Origin: an uncultured Clostridia bacterium
GTDB taxonomy: Bacteria; Bacillota; Clostridia; HGM11514
NCBI GenBank assembly: GCA_934489915.1
Contig: CAKSSZ010000027.1
Span: forward strand, 1 to 12,731
DNA length: 12,731 nt
Direction of reading: 5' to 3'
The translations under genes were made by a program, and so were the position numbers. Below are positions 1-5,913 of this stretch, in pieces; within the stretch, counting starts at the first letter, position 1; the number at the start of each line of letters is the position of its first letter. A model generated the notes under the pieces. That model was not told the DNA's origin, ran no database searches, and worked only from the letters and a program-made list of their open reading frames with translations.

Positions 1-546
1 CCCCGCACCTATCAGGAAACCTATGTGAAAAATGCGGACGGCATCGACCTGCGCCTGGGCTGTCACCATATTACCATTGAAAACATCCGTGGCTTTACCG
101 AGGATGATACCGTCGCCCTGACTGCCCTCTCCGGCTTTGAAACGGAGTATCTGGTACCCGGGCAGGAAACGGATATTCACCATATCACCGTCCAAAATGT
201 AGAAGCCGACTGTTATTACACCTCACTGCTTCGTCTGCTGTGCAGTAAGGAGCACCGGATTCATCACATCACCGCCAAACATTTGAAGGATACCCGCACC
301 ACTCCCGCCTATCAGGCAACCGCCACCGTGCGGTTAGGGGATGTGGCCTATACGGACCGTTATGCCGATGCGGATAACATTTATGAAATTGCCGTAGATC
401 AGGTGACCTCCAAAGCTCTGTACGCCGTGTCCGTTTGCAACGGCGTGACCGACGCCTCCTTCACCAATCTGAAAGCCGCCGGAGAAGCCTTCCATGTCTT
501 TCAACATGCAAGGCTGATGAATGTGGAAATTTCTTTGGCAGAATAA
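1..546 (+). CDS. Right-handed parallel beta-helix protein, polygalacturonase-like, C-terminal part
   Basis: The reading frame is open from the first base and ends with TAA at 544-546, so only the last 181 residues are visible; the GTG at 25 is probably internal. Early in the fragment is NADGIDLRLGC (visible residues 11-21), then a TEDDTVALT stretch (33-41). This resembles the N-x-D and DD acidic motifs of GH28 polygalacturonases and related beta-helix proteins. The tetrapeptide HHIT recurs at visible residues 22, 60 and 88, as expected for successive beta-helix coils. The later GH28 motifs (GHG, RIK) are not seen, so the enzyme class is uncertain: a GH28-like carbohydrate hydrolase, or a beta-helix protein of another activity. 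Location and signal peptide cannot be judged because the N-terminus is missing. Family assignment is by motif only; the substrate is unknown. Confidence 0.7.
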   Translation, partial: PRTYQETYVKNADGIDLRLGCHHITIENIRGFTEDDTVALTALSGFETEYLVPGQETDIHHITVQNVEADCYYTSLLRLLCSKEHRIHHITAKHLKDTRTTPAYQATATVRLGDVAYTDRYADADNIYEIAVDQVTSKALYAVSVCNGVTDASFTNLKAAGEAFHVFQHARLMNVEISLAE

Positions 547-558
547 AAATGTTTTTAT

Positions 559-625
559 AAAAAACGGCTTCTCTCCTTGACAAATGCGAAAAATGTCAGT
601 ATAATAGGAAAGGAGCCGTTTTTTT
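559..625 (+). terminator. Terminator of the beta-helix gene, enclosing the metK promoter
   Basis: An 18-base arm at 559-576 (AAAAAACGGCTTCTCTCC) pairs with 607-624 (GGAAAGGAGCCGTTTTTT). I count one G-T wobble (570/613) and one mismatch (573/610). It ends in a run of seven T at 619-625 and starts 12 bases after the upstream stop codon, so it reads as the factor-independent terminator of the beta-helix gene. The loop, 577-606, is 30 bases and is exactly the metK core promoter. The inverted repeat also has A/T tails on both sides, so it could act on either strand. Confidence 0.6.
577..605 (+). promoter_or_regulatory. metK promoter
   Basis: Perfect sigma-A type consensus: TTGACA at 577-582, a 17-base spacer, and TATAAT at 600-605. 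Predicted transcription start is near 612, giving a leader of about 67 bases. The spacer carries a small inverted repeat, TGACA (578-582) and TGTCA (594-598), which overlaps the -35 box and reaches almost to the -10 box. Confidence 0.85.
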
Positions 626-678
626 GTCCGCAAAAAACGGCAGTCTACTACTCTTGCGGGCAGAAAGGCTTTTCAATT
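612..678 (+). promoter_or_regulatory. metK 5' leader with candidate pseudoknot
   Basis: Two helices can be drawn. Helix 1 pairs GCCGTTTTTT (615-624) with AAAAAACGGC (632-641), leaving the loop 625-631 (TGTCCGC). Helix 2 pairs that loop with GCGGGCA (656-662), seven pairs with one G-T wobble; as an alternative to helix 1 it extends to nine pairs (625-633 with 654-662). The two could coexist as an H-type pseudoknot if a few pairs at the junction open, or act as mutually exclusive hairpins. The 3' side of helix 2 runs directly into the likely ribosome site AGAAAGG (662-668). I do not recognise a SAM-I, SMK or SAM-II consensus. Folding and function are inference. Confidence 0.4.
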
Positions 679-1839
679 ATGATGAAAAAAACATTTTTTA
701 CTTCAGAATCCGTAACAGAGGGGCATCCGGATAAGATTTGCGATCAAATTTCCGACGCTGTTCTGGACGCCATTTTAGCCCGTGACCCCCAGGCAAGAGT
801 TGCCTGCGAAACTGCCACAACCACCGGAATGGTGCTGGTCATGGGGGAAATCTCCACCTCCTGTTATGTAGATATTGCGCAAATTGCAAGAGATACGATT
901 AATAAAATCGGTTATTGCGACCCTGCCTTCGGCTTTGACGGGAACAGCTGCTCAGTACTGACCAGTATTGACGCTCAATCCCCGGATATCGCCTTAGGCG
1001 TCAACCATTCTTTAGAAGAAAAAGAAGGGGGACAAGAAGAATTGGGCGCAGGCGACCAGGGCATGATGTTCGGCTTTGCCTGTGATGAAACCCCGGAGCT
1101 GATGCCCCTGCCCATTTCGCTGGCACACAAGCTGTCCCGCCAGTTGACCAAAGTGCGTAAGGACGGCACCCTCCCCTACCTACGGCCGGACGGGAAAACC
1201 CAGGTCACGGTAGAATACCATGACGGCGTTCCCGCTCGGGTGGACGCAATTGTGGTTTCCTCTCAGCATAGCCCTGAGGTGAGCCAGCAAACCATTCGGG
1301 ATGAAATTCAAAAATACGTGATTTTACCCATTGTTCCGGCGCATCTGCTGGATGATGATACAAAGCTCTATGTAAACCCCACCGGTAGCTTTGTGGTGGG
1401 CGGCCCTCAGGGGGATTCGGGGCTGACCGGCCGCAAGCTGATTGTAGATACCTACGGCGGATATGCCCGTCACGGCGGCGGCGCTTTCTCCGGCAAGGAT
1501 CCCACCAAGGTGGATCGCTCCGCATGCTATGCCGCCCGCTATGCCGCAAAAAATATTGTAGCAGCCGGATTGGCAAAAAAATGTGAAATTCAGCTGGCAT
1601 ATGCCATCGGCGTGGCAAAGCCCGTCTCTGTTTTCATTGATACCTTTGGCACCAATCAGGTTCCGGAGGAGGAGATTTATCGGGCGGTGGAAGAAAACAT
1701 TGATTTCCGTCCTTCGGAAATTATTAAGCGCTTCGACCTACGCCGCCCCATCTATGAGCAGACCGCAGCCTACGGTCACTTTGGGCGGGATGATCTGGAT
1801 CTCCCCTGGGAAAAAGTAGACTGGGTCATTCAAAAATAA
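679..1839 (+). CDS. metK: S-adenosylmethionine synthetase (methionine adenosyltransferase)
   Basis: Makes S-adenosylmethionine from methionine and ATP, releasing phosphate and diphosphate; a cytoplasmic enzyme, in most bacteria a homotetramer. The 386-residue product is of normal family length. Visible motifs are TSESVTEGHPDK near the N-terminus (GHPDK at 15-19), the GAGDQG motif (123-128), and the glycine-rich GGGAFSGKDPTK loop (266-277). The frame is open further upstream, but homology starts at the double ATG at 679/682. I chose 679 because AGAAAGG (662-668) lies 10 bases before it; 682 is also possible. The gene has its own consensus promoter and a structured short leader. No strong terminator follows. 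A weak AT-rich hairpin at 1851-1895 overlaps the next promoter, so some read-through into the lysine riboswitch is likely. Confidence 0.97.
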   Translation: MMKKTFFTSESVTEGHPDKICDQISDAVLDAILARDPQARVACETATTTGMVLVMGEISTSCYVDIAQIARDTINKIGYCDPAFGFDGNSCSVLTSIDAQSPDIALGVNHSLEEKEGGQEELGAGDQGMMFGFACDETPELMPLPISLAHKLSRQLTKVRKDGTLPYLRPDGKTQVTVEYHDGVPARVDAIVVSSQHSPEVSQQTIRDEIQKYVILPIVPAHLLDDDTKLYVNPTGSFVVGGPQGDSGLTGRKLIVDTYGGYARHGGGAFSGKDPTKVDRSACYAARYAAKNIVAAGLAKKCEIQLAYAIGVAKPVSVFIDTFGTNQVPEEEIYRAVEENIDFRPSEIIKRFDLRRPIYEQTAAYGHFGRDDLDLPWEKVDWVIQK

Positions 1840-1883
1840 CAAAAATCGAGGAGAATTAAGAGGAAAAACCATGAATTTTTCTA

Positions 1884-1912
1884 TTGACAATTCTCTGAAA
1901 AGCTGTCATAAT
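1884..1912 (+). promoter_or_regulatory. Promoter of the riboswitch-ABC transporter operon
   Basis: TTGACA at 1884-1889, a 17-base spacer, and CATAAT at 1907-1912. Transcription should start near 1919, about 35 bases before the lysine riboswitch. As in the metK promoter there is a TGACA (1885-1889) / TGTCA (1904-1908) inverted repeat. A weak outer dyad, GAGAATT (1851-1857) with AATTCTC (1889-1895), overlaps the -35 box and encloses GAAAAA/TTTTTC (1863-1868/1876-1881). It may be a poor metK terminator. Confidence 0.8.
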
Positions 1913-1949
1913 AGTAAGTGAACTGAAAATCATTTTATTTTGAATACAA

Positions 1950-2118
1950 TTTGGTAGAGGCGCAGTGATGATGAGTACCTGCTGCTGCAAGCCGGCCGGC
2001 CGCCGGAGCAGAGGGAAAGGCTGAACTGCCGAAGTAACAAACGTACCGCCGGGTGCTTTGTCGCTGGGGTGCTGCAAAAGATGCAGCGCACTGTCACATT
2101 TGTGGAGCGCTATCAGGA
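1950..2118 (+). promoter_or_regulatory. Lysine riboswitch (L box) aptamer
   Basis: The conserved L-box landmarks appear in the right order: GGTAGAGGCGC at the 5' side (1953-1963), GAGTA in the first arm, GAAAGG with GCCGAAG in the second arm, GTCGCTGG further on, then ACTGTCA and TGGAGCGCTATC at the 3' side (to 2114). Closing helix P1 is TGGTAG (1952-1957) with CTATCA (2110-2115), containing one G-T pair. The known mechanism in Bacillota is that bound lysine stabilises the aptamer and allows the downstream terminator to form. GCTGCAAA (2071-2078) is perfectly complementary to TTTGCAGC (2131-2138), which enters the terminator stem, so it is a candidate antiterminator half. The riboswitch predicts that the transporter behind it imports lysine. 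Confidence 0.92.
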
Positions 2119-2136
2119 TGTAAGAGGTTATTTGCA

Positions 2137-2168
2137 GCCCGTAAACGCCCACGTTTGCGGGCTTTTTT
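2137..2168 (+). terminator. Riboswitch-controlled intrinsic terminator
   Basis: GCCCGTAAACG (2137-2147) pairs with CGTTTGCGGGC (2152-2162) across a four-base loop, with one G-T wobble. Six T follow at 2163-2168. It lies about 20 bases after the lysine aptamer and 43 bases before the first gene, which is the expected place for the expression platform of an OFF riboswitch. Confidence 0.9.
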
Positions 2169-2211
2169 GTGTGAAATAAAATGAAAAATTTTAAAAAGGT
2201 GGTTATTTGGT

Positions 2212-3060
2212 ATGAAAAAGGTATTGGCATTTTTAACGGCAGTCATGATGTGCGTCTCCCTGAGCGCCTGCGGCAGTCAGCCGGAAAACAACGGAACGGA
2301 CAGCGGCTCCGCTGCCCAGAACAGTAACGTATTGAAGGTTGGTATGGAATGCAACTACGCTCCCTACAACTGGTCTCAGTCTGATAACAGCAACGGCGCA
2401 GTTGCCATTCAGAACGTAAAGGATATGTATGCCAACGGTTATGACGTTCAGGTGGCTGCCAAAATTGCAGAGTCCATGGGCAAAGAGCTGGAAATTTACG
2501 CATATGAATGGGACAGCCTGATCCCCGCCGTCCAATCCGGGAACCTGGATATGATTGTGGCAGGAATGAGCCCCACCGAGGAACGGAAAGAAAAAATCGA
2601 CTTCTCCGACAATTATTACGTTTCCAACCTGGTAGTCATTGCGAAAAAGGGTTCTTTGGATGATGTGAAAACCATTCAGGATCTGGACGGCAAGAAAATT
2701 GCGGCTCAGTCCGGCACCTCTCATCTGGACGCACTGTCCACCCAGACAAAGGCAAAGGTCAGCGAGCTGGCGGACTTTTCCACCATGCTGATGGCGCTGG
2801 ACGCAGGTACCATTGACGGCTACCTGGCAGAGGAACCGACTGCTATGGCTGTTTGCACCGAAACCTCCGGCTACACCTACATTCCCTTTGTGAATAACGA
2901 CACCGGCTTCCAGATTCCCATGGAAGATACCAGCGTTGCCGTGGGCGTGAAAAAAGGCTCCTCTCTCTTAGCGCAGATCAACAGCTATCTCAGCACCTTT
3001 GACAGTGCGGCACAAAAAACGCTGATGGAAGAAATGGTAGCCCTTTCTCCCGTTGAATAA
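2212..3060 (+). CDS. Amino acid ABC transporter substrate-binding lipoprotein (predicted lysine)
   Basis: Captures an amino acid outside the membrane and delivers it to the permease encoded next. The 282 residues start with a lipoprotein signal peptide: positive MKK, a hydrophobic core, then the lipobox LSAC with Cys20 as the lipid-anchored residue. A short Ser/Asn/Gly-rich linker follows. The mature part looks like a bacterial solute-binding family 3 protein: VGMECNYAPYNW (43-54), WDSLIPAVQSGNLDMIVAGM (100-119), then SPTEERKEKIDFS with Arg125, the likely partner of the ligand carboxylate. A roughly 15-residue segment after the NYAPY motif (about 57-76) looks longer than in simple family members. 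Start ATG 2212 has AAAGGTGG at 2195-2202. Being first behind an L box makes lysine the best guess; other basic or polar amino acids cannot be excluded from sequence alone. Confidence 0.93.
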   Translation: MKKVLAFLTAVMMCVSLSACGSQPENNGTDSGSAAQNSNVLKVGMECNYAPYNWSQSDNSNGAVAIQNVKDMYANGYDVQVAAKIAESMGKELEIYAYEWDSLIPAVQSGNLDMIVAGMSPTEERKEKIDFSDNYYVSNLVVIAKKGSLDDVKTIQDLDGKKIAAQSGTSHLDALSTQTKAKVSELADFSTMLMALDAGTIDGYLAEEPTAMAVCTETSGYTYIPFVNNDTGFQIPMEDTSVAVGVKKGSSLLAQINSYLSTFDSAAQKTLMEEMVALSPVE

Positions 3061-3084
3061 TCGTAAAGCAGAGGAATTGCATTC

Positions 3085-3834
3085 ATGATGAATTTTTTAA
3101 GTGAAGTGGTGAAGATTTTCACCGAATACAGAGCATATTTTTTTCAGGGAATCGGGCTGACCATGCTGATTTCCCTGACGGGTACGGTAGTCGGGCTGAT
3201 CATCGGCCTGATTACCGGGGTCATCCGCACCGTCCCCGCCTCCAAAAACGCCGCTGTACGGGCACTGCTTAAAATTGTCAATGCACTGATCAGCATTTAT
3301 GTGGAGGTGTTTCGGGGAACCCCTATGATGGTACAGTCCATGGTCATTTTCTGGGGATATGCGTTCATGAATAACGGGAACACCCTTCCCCTCATCCCCG
3401 CCGGTATTTTTATTGTATCCATTAATACAGGCGCCTATATGGCAGAGATCGTCCGGGGCGGCATTATTTCCATTGACAAAGGGCAATTTGAGGGTGCTTA
3501 TTCCATCGGCATGACCCACTGGCAGACCATGCTCCATGTGGTCATCCCCCAAGCCATCCGAAATATTCTCCCTGCCATCAGCAACGAGTTTGTCATCAAT
3601 ATTAAAGACACTTCTGTACTGAATGTCATCGGCGTCACGGAGCTTTATTTCTTCACAGCTAAGATCTCAAAAATGACCTGGGCAATTTTTGAAACCTATA
3701 TGGTTGCCTGCGTGATTTATTTTATCTTAACCTTTACCGTCACCCGCCTGCTGCGATTAGTGGAACAAAAAATTGACGGCCCCGCCTCCTATGTTTTGCA
3801 GGATTCGGAACGCCCGCAAGGAGGTGAGCTTTGA
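3085..3834 (+). CDS. Amino acid ABC transporter permease (HisM/GlnP family)
   Basis: The membrane-spanning subunit of the importer. The 249 residues have several hydrophobic spans (about 22-47, 60-75, 82-95, 103-121, 205-220), as in the polar amino acid permease family of about 220-250 residues. VFRGTPMMVQ (75-84) is the usual family sequence. EGAYSIGMTHWQTMLHVVIP (136-155) is the EAA loop that docks on the ATPase. Start ATG 3085 is preceded by AGAGGA (3070-3075); the ATG at 3088 is also possible. It follows the binding protein by 24 bases. Its stop TGA shares one base with the ATPase start, which suggests translational coupling. A single permease gene implies a homodimeric channel. Confidence 0.94.
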   Translation: MMNFLSEVVKIFTEYRAYFFQGIGLTMLISLTGTVVGLIIGLITGVIRTVPASKNAAVRALLKIVNALISIYVEVFRGTPMMVQSMVIFWGYAFMNNGNTLPLIPAGIFIVSINTGAYMAEIVRGGIISIDKGQFEGAYSIGMTHWQTMLHVVIPQAIRNILPAISNEFVINIKDTSVLNVIGVTELYFFTAKISKMTWAIFETYMVACVIYFILTFTVTRLLRLVEQKIDGPASYVLQDSERPQGGEL

Positions 3835-4571
3835 TGGGAAAAATCATTGAAATCAAAGGCTTAAAAAAGCAGTTTGGTGAAAATGAAGTACTGAAGGACA
3901 TTCATTTTTCGGTCAATTCCGGGGATGTTACCTGTATCATCGGCGCCTCCGGCTCCGGAAAATCCACCATGCTCCGCTGTATTAATTTGCTGGAAACCCC
4001 TACCGGCGGTCAGATTATTTATAAGGGGCAGGATATTTTAGAAACGAAAAATATTCCCGCTTATCGGGCAAAGGTCGGCATGGTATTTCAAAGCTTTAAC
4101 CTGTTTGAAAATATGTCCGTGCTGAAAAATTGCATGATCGGTCAGCAAAAGGTGCTGAAAACCTCAAAAGAGGACGCCCGTAAAGAGGCGTTGATCTATT
4201 TGGAAAAGGTCGGGATGGCGCCCTACATTCACGCCAAGCCCCGCCAGCTTTCGGGCGGTCAGAAGCAGCGGGTCGCCATCGCCCGGGCATTGGCAATGAA
4301 GCCGGACGTGATTTTGTTTGACGAACCCACCTCCGCTCTGGACCCCCAAATGGTCGGAGAGGTATTAAACGTCATCCGCAGCCTGGCACAGGAAGGGCTG
4401 ACCATGATTATTGTCACTCATGAAATGGCGTTTGCACGGGATGTATCCAACCATGTGGTATTCATGAGTAACGGGGTTATTTGTGAAGAAGGAACACCGT
4501 CGGATATTTTTGAACATCCGACGCAGCAAGCCACAAAAGATTTTCTGGCACGGTTCCGCAGTCAAGCCTAA
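3834..4571 (+). CDS. Amino acid ABC transporter ATP-binding protein
   Basis: Hydrolyses ATP to drive the importer. The 245 residues contain all the catalytic motifs: Walker A GASGSGKS (37-44), Q-loop glutamine Q86 in MVFQSFNLF, signature LSGGQ (139-143), Walker B VILFDEP (159-165), D-loop SALD (167-170), and the H-loop histidine H196. The frame also has a TTG at 3831. The ATG at 3834 is preferred because AAGGAGGTGA (3818-3827) is then six bases away, against three for TTG. It overlaps the permease stop by one base. The family is that of GlnQ/HisP-type ATPases, typical partners of family 3 binding proteins. Confidence 0.96.
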   Translation: MGKIIEIKGLKKQFGENEVLKDIHFSVNSGDVTCIIGASGSGKSTMLRCINLLETPTGGQIIYKGQDILETKNIPAYRAKVGMVFQSFNLFENMSVLKNCMIGQQKVLKTSKEDARKEALIYLEKVGMAPYIHAKPRQLSGGQKQRVAIARALAMKPDVILFDEPTSALDPQMVGEVLNVIRSLAQEGLTMIIVTHEMAFARDVSNHVVFMSNGVICEEGTPSDIFEHPTQQATKDFLARFRSQA

Positions 4572-4587
4572 ATGATTATTTGAAAGG

Positions 4588-4622
4588 AAATCGCCGCAGC
4601 AAAAAATGGCTGCGGCGATTTT
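4588..4622 (+). terminator. Terminator of the ABC transporter operon
   Basis: A perfect 13-base stem, AAATCGCCGCAGC (4588-4600) with GCTGCGGCGATTT (4609-4621), and an eight-base loop, 16 bases after the ATPase stop. The T tail is short (TTTT then GCG), so efficiency may depend on the strong GC stem. Confidence 0.85.
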
Positions 4623-4636
4623 GCGTTTTCAAAAAC

Positions 4637-4670
4637 AAACGGTCAAGGAAATGTGTTTCCTTGACCGTTT
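4637..4670 (-). terminator. Terminator of the efp operon, possibly bidirectional
   Basis: A perfect 15-base inverted repeat, AAACGGTCAAGGAAA (4637-4651) with TTTCCTTGACCGTTT (4656-4670), around a TGTG loop. It lies 21 bases past the stop of the CD1247-like gene on the - strand, where the stem is followed by a T-rich GTTTGTTTTTG. The + strand also ends in TTTT, so it can serve as a second stop for the transporter operon. Together with the 4588-4622 hairpin it insulates the two convergent operons. Confidence 0.8.
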
Positions 4671-4691
4671 TGATTCATTCGATTGTGTTTA

Positions 4692-5117
4692 TTATTCTTG
4701 TCCGCAATCGGAGCAATCTTCACTGTCGCAGCCCTCGCAGCAGGAAAAATCAAATTCGATTTCTTCTTCACAATTGGGGCAGATAATGCTGTCCTGTGTT
4801 TCCAGCATTTCATCATCTACATAAATCTTTTCATTGCAGTTGGGGCAAGTAATTTCAAAATAATCTTCATCGTCATCATCCAGGTCGTCGTCATCTTCAT
4901 ACAAATCTTCTTCCACAGCGCCCAGATCCTGATCCAGTTCATCCAGCAGCTCTTCCATCTCGCCGATTTCATCATCCAGAGAAGAGATTTCCTCAGCAAC
5001 ATCCTCCAGAGCGCCTACAATTGCCTTGAGCAGCTTGCCTTCTTTGGTATCGGTATCCAAGTCCAGCCCTTCTGCCAAGCCTGCCAGATACGCAATCTTT
5101 TCTTTTAACTGATCCAT
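4692..5117 (-). CDS. CD1247-like acidic zinc-ribbon protein of unknown function
   Basis: A 141-residue acidic protein that resembles the clostridial family named after C. difficile CD1247. The N-terminal part (MDQLKEKIAYLAGLAEGLDL, then about 40-68) is Leu/Glu-rich and probably helical or coiled coil. An extremely acidic run of Asp/Glu follows at about 69-86. Then comes a zinc-ribbon pattern with CPNC at 91-94 and again at 113-116. The last 16 residues hold a second cysteine cluster (C126, C127, C130, C135, C138), which could bind another metal. It starts 21 bases after the efp stop, with AAGGAGG before the ATG at 5117, so it is co-transcribed with efp. From memory, this neighbour relation also exists in C. 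difficile. No reaction can be assigned; a translation-linked role is only guilt by association. Confidence 0.8.
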   Translation of the reverse strand: MDQLKEKIAYLAGLAEGLDLDTDTKEGKLLKAIVGALEDVAEEISSLDDEIGEMEELLDELDQDLGAVEEDLYEDDDDLDDDDEDYFEITCPNCNEKIYVDDEMLETQDSIICPNCEEEIEFDFSCCEGCDSEDCSDCGQE

Positions 5118-5138
5118 AAACAGCCTCCTTATTCTAAA

Positions 5139-5696
5139 TTAAACGCGTTCCATATATTCCCCGGTCCGGGTATCGATCCGGATGGTTTCTCCCGGGCCAA
5201 CAAACAAAGGAACATTTACGGTTGCGCCGGTTTCCAAAGTAGCCGGCTTGGTAGCGCCGGTCGCCGTATCGCCCTTAAAGCCGGGCTCTGTATCGGTGAT
5301 TTCCAACTCTACAAAATTCGGCGGCTCAATGCCAAACACCGAACCCTTATAGAAGAGCAGCAGCACTTCCATATTTTCTTTTACAAACTTCAATGCGTCC
5401 CCTACCTGCTCCTTGCTCAGGGGAATCTGCTCATAGCTTTCCAGATCCATGAAATAATATAAATCGTCGTCATTATATAAATATTGCATGGTTTTTCTGT
5501 CAATGTGAGCCTTCGGCATCTTTTCAGTAGGGCGGAAGGTTTTTTCCACCACGCCGCCGGTAATTACATTTTTCAGCTTTGTTCTCACAAATGCTGCGCC
5601 TTTCCCCGGCTTTACATGCTGAAATTCTACCACCTGATATACGTTTCCATCCTGTTCAAAGGTAATTCCGTTTCTAAATTCACCCGCTGAAATCAT
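5139..5696 (-). CDS. efp: Translation elongation factor P
   Basis: Relieves ribosome stalling at polyproline by binding between the P and E sites. The 185-residue product is the usual full length with the three beta-barrel domains: N-terminal KOW-like domain (1-65), OB domain (about 66-128) and C-terminal OB domain with GETIRIDTRTGEYMERV at the end. The tip of the first domain reads KPGKGAAFVR, with Lys32 at the site modified in B. subtilis EF-P (K32); no modification enzyme is visible in the window. The frame continues upstream to 5981, but family similarity starts at MISAGEFRNG. ATG 5696 has GGGAGGT at 5707-5713, ten bases away. It is first in a two-gene operon with the CD1247-like gene. 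Confidence 0.97.
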   Translation of the reverse strand: MISAGEFRNGITFEQDGNVYQVVEFQHVKPGKGAAFVRTKLKNVITGGVVEKTFRPTEKMPKAHIDRKTMQYLYNDDDLYYFMDLESYEQIPLSKEQVGDALKFVKENMEVLLLFYKGSVFGIEPPNFVELEITDTEPGFKGDTATGATKPATLETGATVNVPLFVGPGETIRIDTRTGEYMERV

Positions 5697-5742
5697 GATC
5701 CAATAAACCTCCCAAAAAATCCTTTTGTATACTCTCATTACT

Positions 5743-5771
5743 ATTATAATATAAAATGAAAAAAATAGCAA
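5743..5771 (-). promoter_or_regulatory. efp promoter with A-rich upstream region
   Basis: On the - strand TTGCTA (5766-5771), a 17-base spacer, and TATAAT (5743-5748). Transcription should start near 5736, about 40 bases before efp. Directly upstream of the -35 box, about 5772-5817 is almost pure A with scattered C/G/T when read on the - strand, resembling an UP element for the RNA polymerase alpha subunit. That would suit a highly expressed translation factor. Confidence 0.8.
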
Positions 5772-5841
5772 GCATTTTTTTGTTTTTTTCTTTTTGTTTT
5801 GAAATTTATTTGTTTTTGTGCCGATGAAAAAAAACCGGAGC

Positions 5842-5865
5842 AAAAAGTGCTGCGCTACAGCGCAC
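5842..5865 (-). terminator. Candidate terminator between the structured region and efp
   Basis: Read on the - strand, a TGCGC / GCGCA hairpin (5860-5864 with 5851-5855) with a four-base loop is followed by GCAC and five T (5842-5846). It is a moderate hairpin upstream of the efp promoter and could end transcripts coming from the small gene at 6034-6246 or a small RNA. A perfect 12-base palindrome, CCTGCCGGCAGG, lies at 5873-5884 just before it. Confidence 0.4.
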
Positions 5866-5913
5866 CAACCAACCTGCCGGCAGGCTTTGAAAAAGGGAGG
5901 TAATTTTTTCGGG

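Noticed and set aside
577..678. MetK starting upstream at 577
   Set aside because: That would place the start on the -35 box of the promoter; family homology begins at 679.
612..678. SAM-I, SMK or SAM-II riboswitch before metK
   Set aside because: The leader is only about 67 bases and lacks the conserved core sequences of these classes as I know them; only an unclassified pseudoknot can be proposed.
4683..5108. Open frame on the + strand opposite the CD1247-like gene
   Set aside because: It is the mirror of an acidic coding run, giving a Phe/Ile-rich product, and lacks a ribosome site.
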